Source: Neonectria sp. B-13 (taxonomy: Eukaryota; Ascomycota; Sordariomycetes; Hypocreales; Nectriaceae). Taken from it: 64,000 bases of DNA. The stretch is taken from assembly GCA_002682825.1 (NCBI GenBank), contig NOKP01000002.1:1369132-1433131 (forward strand), written 5' to 3'. Of the stretch, positions 55,882 through 64,000 are shown one piece after another (position 1 is the first letter of the stretch; the number at the start of each line of letters is the position of its first letter). Made by a program: the position numbers and the translations under genes. The notes beneath the pieces are model-generated. The model was not told the origin of the DNA, did not search any database, and worked only from the letters and a program-made list of their open reading frames with translations.

Positions 55882-56454
55882 ATGGGTTTATAGTAGGGCA
55901 CTCTAGGCTGATTTTCTTGTCCTGCTGAATATACTATTGGTCCCATTAAAGTCGGTCTTGAACTTGTCCTTTGGATTTGACTATTAGGCATTTTAATATA
56001 CAAAAAAGCAAGAAGAGAAGTACCTAATGAAAGATGTATCCTTTACAATTGCCCATTTTGATCACATAACTAAAACTGTATTTGATTACTGCTAAGTCTT
56101 AATATATTAGAGGCACATTGCCAATGAATGCGTATGATGTTTGTGTTTATAAAAACGGGATCCGAGGTTTAATGGCTGTACTTACTTTCATGGGAGCACT
56201 TTATAAAAGCAGAGGGATATTAAGCGTTAGCGTTATGCCCACTAACAGCCGACAGCCCTGTTTATAAGCCACATTGGTTTTGTACTTGTTATTTTGTAAC
56301 GTGGTTGTCAGGGTGATACGTAGATATTCAGTTAGAGACCAACTCCTCTGGATTTTCTCTACTTCCTGGGGTAAAAGTTAACATCGTCAACATAAACACG
56401 GTGTGTATCAATCATCGAAGCTCGGCCATAGCCAATCTAGGCAACTCTCCAGGA
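55882..56454. other. Intergenic, AT-rich
   Basis: No gene is recognised. Confidence 0.5.
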
Positions 56455-58080
56455 TGAACCAAATGTGCTTGTGCGAGTACCTCAGCGTGACTTGCAATCA
56501 TCACAATACACTTCTACACATACCGGCTTCAATCTAGCGGCGCATCTACTTGTACGCTGGGCTGATTGCCGGCACAATACTTCGCATCCGAACTTTGCTT
56601 CTGTTGAAGCAGACGATGAATCCACGATACCACATGATTACGTTGTCACCCACAACCTCATTCACGTCTGTCGGCAAATACGCGAGGAAGTCGAAGTCAT
56701 CCTACTCAATCAACACACTTGTGTTTACTTTGATGGCGGTGTTGATGTCGGCCTTGGTTATCTTGGTCAAATATCCCCCTACGAATGTTCCATGCTGAAA
56801 AACAGATACATATACCTGCACAACCAAGTCGACATGAACAATTCCAGGCGGAGCCTCCTCCGTTGGGGTGGAACCGCATTCGCATGTGGCAATCGGCTGC
56901 TGCAAACATTTTGTCTCACGCGAGCCCCCAACGGCTAAGACTCCATCTTATCTGCGATACGAAAGGCAGCAAGAAGACAGCGGCGGTTCTTCAGCTGCTG
57001 AACATTTTTCCGGGTATGCTATTGGAGCTTGAACTGCGTCTTCATAAAGAGTGCTTCGAGTACGGCATTACGACGAGCATACGAAGTTCATGAACCTAGC
57101 TCGCGAAACGGCACTTCAAGCCCAAGACCGAGCTGCCAATGCTCCTTTGCAGTTTGACGCTTTTTTTTAATACCTTCCACGGGAGATCCTACGACATATA
57201 TTTGCTACACCAATCTCGTCACTCCCTACCGCAAAATTCACTGAGACTCTGAGAGTGGTTTCCGGGCCAGCTCTATGTTCTGCAAGTGTGATGGTAGTGT
57301 CTGTCTCGAAGCGGATCTCCACGACGGCCACAGATTGACGCGTTGCGGTTCGGACTCGGACATCACTTGGGACTTTTGCATGAAGCATCACAGCTCCTAC
57401 CCCTCCCGCTGTGACCACAGCTACAGTCCTCCATCTCTGTTCTTGATTAGTCGAGGGATGTATGAGGAGGCCATTGAATTCTTCTATGCAAGCAACCCAA
57501 TCATAATTCAGCTTGATTGGGATGCTGAGAAAACAATATTTGCTAGAGCAGATGTAGAACCCCTTTCATACCAAGCTGGTACTACAGAGCATCGCGATGT
57601 TATAGAGGATCCTGATACAGAAGAGCAGGCAGACGCTGCACCGCCATACGGCCCTGATCAAGTAGAGTTCTCCTGGACAAAGTACATGAGGCATGATACA
57701 GCAAAGATGGTTTTTGGAAAGACTTGGATCTAGAACGGTAAAGCTCGCTCATTCGATCTCTCGAGATTGTGTTCCTTCGTATTGGCCCCAATTTTAGCCT
57801 TTCAGACACAGACACAGATTCAGCTTACCGTACGTGGTAAATAGCTGTAATTATCTAGCTTATCTCGCCGCTAATGCAGACGTTCCGAACCTGACCCTCA
57901 TCGTCCATATCTAGACGACACGTACCGGTCGTTGTCCAGGCTAGCCACTTGAAAAGACGGTACACATTCTCGACGCACAAGCACCCCGCCTTTAGAGCCG
58001 CTGCGTGCTTTGTTGCAGCTGGAGCGTTTGCTCGCTCACTTGGAATGGCCACTACATTGGTCTCCTCTTAAGTTGCTAAA
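56455..58080 (+). pseudogene. Decayed 2EXR/F-box-like fungal protein
   Basis: Coding-like pieces lie in changing frames. NLIHVCRQIREEVEVILLNQ at about 56650-56710 is followed, in another frame, by LRLHLICDTKGSKK and LLNIFPGMLLELELRLHKE, then YLPREILRHIFA at about 57173, then CKCDGSVCLEADLHDGHRLT and PPSLFLISRGMYEEAIEFFY to about 57733. A tail of the same type (EIVFLRIGPNFSLSDTD, then NADVPNLTLIV) continues in a further frame to about 58060. Phrases such as LISRGMYEEAIEFFY are typical of the large fungal family with F-box/2EXR folds. At least three frame changes and one T-run (57163-57170) interrupt it, so no full product can be made. Confidence 0.6.
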
Positions 58081-58489
58081 TGATATCAATACATCTAAGG
58101 TGCCGAAGAATTAGAGTCCAGGCTGTGGCATTGGAGAACACTACAGACCTCACTCTAAAGAAGATGCCGCTAAGAAGGAGGTTATATTAGAGACGATGAT
58201 TATGGGCACTGACTATGATAGCTACTCAATGGAAAAAGGGAATGAGTTACCGAGTCAATGGGTATGAGGTTGGAGGGTGTAGTAAAGCAGGTCTCTGCTC
58301 GGACATACAATAGTTGTTAAGTATGTACTGAAAATTGCTATGTTGTCATGTCACATGCCACCACCGCTTTCACCTCATAAGGCCCTGACACAGACCGCCT
58401 GATTCAGGACTGCGCTATCAATTCCCTCAACATGGGTCCCAAATTCAGCGCCGAGATCAGAGTCTAGAAATCGATCCATCGCTTTCACA
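58081..58489. other. Spacer between pseudogenes
   Basis: Nothing is recognised. Confidence 0.45.
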
Positions 58490-59640
58490 ATGAAGAAACT
58501 CTGCTCAATCTGCGGGGACATCTTCCGTGGAAGGCGGACCGTCAGCCACAGCGACGTCCACGGAGCAAACAGACAAGTCACCAACGATGGTTATGCGCTC
58601 CTGGATTCCGATTCCGACTCCAATATTGAGGGATTGGGATCTCAAATGCCGAAAATTCGACTTCTATGTCCCTTCTATTTGAACTTCCACGAGTTTGAGC
58701 GCTCAGCGCGTGGGGGATGCCATTTATGCAAAGTTATCCTGGTGCAGCTCTCTCTAGTCAAATTGAGGAGTTACGTGTCTATGATTCTGTGGTCAGACAG
58801 AAGAGCCAGTATCGAACCAAGATGCGGTATGCAATTTGGCTGAGTCGGGACTCGCCAGCTGATGATAGCGACGACCCCCCATTGGTCTTGCAAATCGGTA
58901 TCAGATATGTGAGGCCTAATGATAGCTGGCTTGCCCGTGGAACACCGGCAGTGGATTGCAGAACAATGAATTTCTCGATGTCTGTCATCCTCGAGAAGAT
59001 AAATGGTATGTGGTCTTGCTTCCTCCGAGATGAGTTTTGCAAACTGTGTTTAATCTCGGTCTAGACATAGAGAATACGCCAGTGTGTCTCAATCATACCT
59101 TGCTTGGTTCAAATAGTTCCGAACTGGCTTCCCACTCGCTTCATCGATGTCGGTATCAACGACGAGCATCCCGGTCTCGCTTGTGCGAATCCAAGGATCT
59201 CCCACCGAGGACTCGATATTTGTCCCTTAGCCATTGCTGGAGATTGAACCCAATTATCCGCTGTTTGACTGGCAACATGACCTCTTCAAGAGGACTATTC
59301 TATTTCAAGCCCTGTCAAAGACATTTCAGGACGCTATAGAAATAACGCGACGTCTCCGCGCCATGTTGACGGTTCACCAGATCTGGATCGACTCGCTATG
59401 CATTATTCAAGACTCCTACAATGATTGGTAGTACGAAGTGTCCCCGATGGGAAACGTGTATGCCAATGCGTGGTGCAAAATTGCAGTGACGGCTTCCAGC
59501 GACGGTTCAAGTGAGGCTCCTCGCGGGCATCTCTCCCGCTGTCTCGTCCCTAGAACAGCTTGCCACGCCTGGAGCTTCGGTCATTTCAGGGCCGACGAGT
59601 ATGACCATTTCCCCTCTCACTCCGCAAAGAACTAATCCCA
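58490..59640 (+). pseudogene. HET-domain (heterokaryon incompatibility) pseudogene
   Basis: The start MKKLCSICGDIFRGRR, followed by GCHLCKVIL, is the usual N-terminal cysteine module of HET proteins. The HET core appears in pieces: LCESKDLPPRTRYLSLSHCW, then (in another frame) FQALSKTFQDAIEITRRLR, IWIDSLCIIQDSYNDW and a stop at 59430, then MGNVYANAWCKIAVTASSDG. Several frame changes occur between blocks and the C-terminal half is missing. HET proteins trigger cell death when genetically different hyphae fuse, and they form large, rapidly changing families. This copy is inactive. Confidence 0.8.
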
Positions 59641-60210
59641 ATAGTGTATCCCAGTATCAAACCCCAAAACATCCTGGCATGAGTCGTCCTGTTTTGTTGC
59701 TAGCGGCTTGGTAAGCTTGCCACTTCCAATTCCACGCCTATGCTTGACGTGTTGATCCATGGAAACGGCTCGGTGTTATTGACACCGAGATGAGAGGCAT
59801 GCAGGCCCACTCCTCTGCTTTGGGATGCAACGCATCATTGTCTCGTTCAGAGTCGTCGTGTAACCCCTTGATCAGAAACAGTCGATTGCGGCCAAGAGCT
59901 CGCTTGACACTGTATCACGGATTATTCTACTACTACGGGCCCAGATTTTGCTTTGTCCAGAATCAATAGCCCATAGTTAACGCCCGTTATTGAGCATCAA
60001 CCCTAAACAAGTTAAACAACTCCGGCCACAGCACAGCCACCAGCACTGTAGAATCAACGGCATATGTATATATATAGTCCTAGCTAAGCTATTGAGCTAG
60101 ATTGTATCACACCCATCTAACTAGCAGACACCTGCCCTCTGTCCCGCTATTCTCAACGTTCTCTCCGTGTCATATATACCCATTCAGCGCCTGGGTACCA
60201 CTCCGGAGCC
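59641..60210. other. Intergenic
   Basis: No gene is recognised. TATATATATAG at about 60065-60075 is present but lies on the wrong side to serve the minus-strand gene that follows. Confidence 0.45.
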
Positions 60211-61184
60211 TCATCGTGACACCACCTTCACAACAGCCTTCAATCCCTCCACATCCAAGCCCTCGACTCCCAGCAGTTCATTGTCATCCTTTTCAATCCT
60301 GCCACCAAATCCTTTTCCGTACACGGCCCTGAAAAGAAACTTGACAATCACGCTCAAGTCGGCCTGTCCTTTGGCTAAGCCCTCGTAGGCTTCCTTCTCC
60401 TCCACCTCGGTGCTGGCATGCTCAATCTTCCACTCGCCACTGGGATCAATCTCTTTCGCGACAGAGATTAGCTGGTTCTGCGTCGTGTCGATATCTCTGA
60501 CGTAAACTGCCCGATTGGCCGTCTCTTTAAGATGCGACAAAACACCTACGACGGCTTGGCCGACAGTCGACAGTCTTGACACGCTGAAAAGGGCATCGCC
60601 GCCATCACGGAGAGTTGCCGACTTTCCCTTGATATCCACGAGCAGGCCCACCGCAAGACCCCAGTCCAAGAAGGAACCAGGGAAAACAAGAGTGTACGAG
60701 AAACCGGGGTTCTTGGCAACATGCGCCTTAAGCTGTTCCTGGATCTGAATCTTGGACCCAAAGATGGGGATGCCAGCCACCTTGGGGTTCAGCGTGTCGC
60801 TGCCAAACTCGGACGGGATGAATCTCTGCACGCCTGCGGCAACAGCAGCGTCGACCAGAGTCGTTTGCGTGTCGACTCCGAGGCTGGCAAGCGTCGAGAT
60901 AACAGCGTCTTGGCCTTCGAGAGCCTCCACCAAGGACTCTTCAGATGTATAATCAACAGCGTGAACCTTGACATCGTCTGGGAATGTGTGGTTGGACTCC
61001 TTCCGAGTCAGAACGGTCACCTCAAACAGCTTCGATTCCCGGAGAGCAGTGAGGATGGCGGGGCCAAGGTTGCCGGTGGCCTGTTTACTCGGTGTTAGTT
61101 AAGTATTCATGGCACTGGTCGAACTGGCCATTTGTTCTGTGGAAAGCTTACTCCGGCGATGGCGACTTTCTTGATGACAGACAT
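60211..61184 (-). CDS. NmrA-like / isoflavone reductase-type NAD(P)-binding protein
   Basis: Exon 1 (61184-61152) encodes MSVIKKVAIAG. A 71-nt intron with a CTAAC branch site follows, and exon 2 (61080-60211) continues ATGNLGPAILTALRES, giving about 300 residues. The intron splits the Rossmann motif GATGNLG, which is restored by splicing. Further family signs are VDAAVAAGVQRFIPSEFGSD and TLVFPGSFLDWGLA. Members are atypical short-chain dehydrogenases: some reduce isoflavone-like phenolics, while others (NmrA proper) only sense NAD(P) in nitrogen repression. The catalytic lysine used in plant isoflavone reductases is not clear, so the activity is open. The protein is cytosolic. Confidence 0.92.
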
Positions 61185-62460
61185 GGTGGATGTGTTGGTG
61201 GAGATATCTCTGGTTGACTTGAAAGTAAAATGGAAAGGAGGCTGTGATTGACGTAAAGGTATCGAAGGATGTGATGCCGAGTATATATACACTTCGCATT
61301 GCACGATTCGCCAACCATGAGACTCTCGACGGACTCAGCAGCGGTGAATTGCGTTGGCACATGCGCTCGCCATCATTGATCCAAGCGATCGGGGCCATGG
61401 ATTCCCGAAAGCCGTTGCCTATACTGCTTTTGACTTAGTTCTGTACAGCCAACATTAGCTGTTGGTGCGTCGAGGCGGAGAAATCTCAGCAGAATGACGA
61501 CTTCTGGTACGTTTACCGCCTTGTCCAAGGCCCGTATGTCAAGGTTTCCAGCTAACAAATCACCAGCTGACAAACCTTGGGTTGCACTGACCAAGACGGT
61601 GAAGAGTGTGTGGAGAGGAGCAGACCTGATGGGGCTCTGGGATGGAATACGAAATCAAGGGATGTGCTTAGAGTTTAATTGCACATCTTAGCCTGATTGC
61701 CAAAGCAAGAATATACATATGACAGGGTGGAGAACATTCTCACTCACATGTAATGGGACGAAGAGATGGCATGACTGGGCAGCATCGGCGGTCTGCTCAG
61801 AAGAAACACACGTACAGCCAAGACATCTAGAAGAGCGTATGTTTGCGTAATGGCGAAGATGCCTAACTCTCAAGACTTTCGCGGCTTCAACAAGGATGCA
61901 GTGATTCCTCAGCACCACCTCCGGGCATTTTTACTCGCGATATGTTCAAGCCTCGGAAACAGCTACCAATGGCGAATATGTACGTTTCGATGCCATCACC
62001 AAGAAGTGTCGGGGGTGTTGTATGCCGACTGGCCGAGCATGGCAACCAAGTCCGAGAAGGTTGTAGACCTGCTGTAATTGGCCGAGCATGGCAACCAAGT
62101 CCGAGAAGGTTGTAGACCTACTGTAATTGGCCGTTGGAGAAGACCCTCGTTTTCACTATCACCACCCACGTGATCACTATCTAAGGAATTGTGACAAAAC
62201 ACAAATGATTCCAAACACCTGCAGCGTGTCCGCCGGATCTAGCGAAGCAACGCCATCTGCTTCATTGCCGAATGACTAATCCCTATTCAACCACCCAGTC
62301 AATTTGTAAGCTCGGATTCAATTAACTTCCACTAGCAAGGGGCATGTCCCAATGATTCCACATAGGCATGACTTTGAGTAGGATATAAGCTTAAGATTAG
62401 TGAGGAACAAACAAACATTGCAATAACAGATTCAGTTGCCACCACTTCCATTATACTACA
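61185..62460. other. Intergenic region of about 1.3 kb with a 49-bp duplication
   Basis: No coding region is supported. See the separate repeat entry at 62031-62128. Confidence 0.5.
62031..62128. repeat. 49-bp direct tandem duplication
   Basis: Two consecutive copies, 62031-62079 and 62080-62128, start GGCCGAGCATGGCAACC and differ at one base (G/A). They were probably created recently by slippage. Confidence 0.95.
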
Positions 62461-62996
62461 ATGCCTCAATTCATTCCCAGCACTTTGGCTCCTGCCAATG
62501 GCATCAAATATTTCAACTGGCCTGGCGCAGGTGTTGCCATCTCCGAAAGCCTCGGCATGACCCACGCCGCTGTGATTCCTCCCGGGGCATCCATTATCCA
62601 CGTTGGCGGCCAAGCAGGCATCACTCCCGAGGGAACTGTGCCGAGCAAGCTCGAGGATGAGCTCACCGAGGCCTTTAGGCACATCGAGCTCTCCCTGCGC
62701 GAGTCTGGGCTGACCGGATCACGCCATGATGTCTGGGGTTGCGTCTTCAGGGTATGTATGGCCTTCGTCTTCAACACGCTCCAAGGTGGCTAATCGCGAC
62801 CCATTGCCAGATCAACTCCTACCATGCGAATACGGATGAGACCTTTGCACCCACCTTTCTCAAGGTCTTCAAGGCCCATGTGGGGGAGAATCGGCCCATC
62901 TTTACGGGCGTTGATGTTGCGAAGCTACTCCGACCAGACTTGCATTTCGAGATGGAAGTCCAGGCTTTCCTTCCCAAGCAAACTCAAGCGGTCTGA
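62461..62996 (+). CDS. RidA-fold (YjgF/YER057c/UK114) protein lacking the canonical arginine
   Basis: Exons 62461-62751 and 62811-62996 join phase 0 to 158 residues. The chorismate-mutase-like fold is shown by SIIHVGGQAGITPEGTVP, the helix EDELTEAFRHIELSLRESGL, and FKAHVGENRPIFTGVDVA, then FEMEVQAFLP. True RidA enzymes hydrolyse reactive enamines/imines and use an arginine in a P-[AT]-R-[ST] motif; here the equivalent position reads RPIFTG, with Phe in its place, so imine deaminase activity is doubtful. The gene lies on the other side of an intergenic region from an NmrA-like reductase. The start is clear, since it directly begins MPQFIPSTLAPANGIKYF. Confidence 0.88.
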
Positions 62997-64000
62997 TGAG
63001 CTTTTGGTTCACATTTTTTCGGATAGTCTACTGTGAAGAGATAAATTGGGGCGGAAACAGACGGTTGCCAGAGTCTTGGTTCCGTAAAGCGGTAACAATG
63101 TTTCATGGAGCTATTCACATGTATCCCACATATTGGAGCTTGAAATAAAATCTGGTGTCATCCATCATGAGGCCAAAACATGGAGTTAACTTCCTAATGG
63201 CCCTCAATAAATAAGGGAGGAGAAAAAGGGAAAGGACGCTTTCACTCATTGGTTTCTCCGGACATTGGGCATCGTCAGTCTAAGGCAGTAGTTGCGTTGA
63301 CTTGCTATGTGTCGGATCTATGCACAATATTATCACTATTCTTCCACAGTGTTTTTCAGCCCGAGTCTATCAAAGGATAACAAAGCTCTATACTAACTTT
63401 TGTCAAAAGAATTAAGCTGTGTGGCTGGAAGGATGGGATTCATGCAAGCCAAGGAAGAGGGATGGCGTGTATGTTACACAAAGCTCAGCGAGTACGTTGT
63501 ATACAGGGATGCTGCCCTGCCAAGAGCCTTAGCCTAGCTGGCATTGGATGATCTCTGGGCGTTCATCCACTTAGACTGTCATCTCATATGTTAACATACT
63601 TTGTAGTCGTGACTGAAAATCACATGTCGGGAGGCGAGTGGCCCAGGGCAAAGATTTACGGATTAGTTTTGTGAATATAGGACAGGCTGATTCGCCTGCT
63701 AACTGGCATCTTCACTTGATAGATCTAGTATACGCTAGTAAAGACGAGGTGAAATCACTAAGGTAGAAGGTGCGATAATCACATCCTGGCACGGAATTGG
63801 ATTCGCAAGCAAGCTCAGAAGCAGCTCAAATGACGAGTAAGCATGGGCGGCTTACAATTCAAATAAGGGTTCGCCAATATCACCTCGCTGTGATCTACAC
63901 CGGGCTGGGTCGAGCAAGGGGCAAGGAGCAACGTGTAGCCGTCGTTATTTACAACTAATGGACGAGAGGCAGAGAACTAGTGATTCCTCTATCTAATGAT
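62997..64000. other. Gene-free to the window end
   Basis: Only short frames were found. No promoter, repeat or RNA signature was recognised. Confidence 0.5.

Noticed and set aside
1..64000. CRISPR array, rRNA operon, prophage or bacterial-type features
   Set aside because: The window is intron-bearing fungal DNA; none of these signatures occurs.

Overview
The window is nuclear DNA from a filamentous ascomycete, most likely a sordariomycete and possibly Hypocreales. The clues are short introns (about 45-150 nt) with GTATGT/GTAAGT donors and CTAAC-type branch sites, two Zn(II)2Cys6 regulators, an RTA1-family membrane protein, a HET-domain relic, and a secreted trypsin that resembles the Fusarium enzyme. 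The genus is inference from family knowledge; no database was searched. Most genes were rebuilt by joining exons at splice sites that keep the frame, so exon limits are sequence-supported predictions and not transcript evidence.

Layout. 0-3 kb: a dynamin-family GTPase. 3-10.3 kb: a decayed, repeat-rich island. It holds a possible spliced gene of unknown family, an 8-bp minisatellite, a 19-bp array carrying the telomeric hexamer, a tandemly duplicated RGG/CCHC zinc-knuckle gene, an intron-bearing tRNA-like gene with related fragments nearby, and two NTPase-type pseudogenes. 11.4-12.4 kb: trypsin. 13.3-15.4 kb: a Mn-type CDF transporter gene that looks broken by an insertion and frameshifts. 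15.8-16.25 kb: a small two-exon gene that only appears after splicing. 17.2-19.1 kb: a C2H2-like zinc-finger protein. 20.8-26.5 kb: RTA1-like protein, Zn2Cys6 factor and FAD monooxygenase, all on the minus strand. 28-32 kb: small mitochondrial-type protein, SVP26, and BUD23 divergent from SVP26. 34.4-38.4 kb: hybrid histidine kinase. 39.7-40.9 kb: single-pass cell-surface protein. 44-44.7 kb: secreted GH16/lectin-fold protein.

45.1-55.9 kb is the most coherent functional block: 5-oxoprolinase, a divergently transcribed Zn2Cys6 factor, an FAD-dependent amine/fructosyl-amino-acid oxidase and a Dal5-type MFS permease. Together they suggest a nitrogen-scavenging catabolic cluster for cyclic, modified or glycated amino acids. 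It is followed by a pseudogene stretch (2EXR/F-box-like and HET relics, 56.4-59.6 kb), then an NmrA-like reductase and a RidA-fold protein that appears to lack the family's catalytic arginine.

Gene-free stretches of 1-3 kb are common. I saw no CRISPR array, rRNA gene or intact transposable element.
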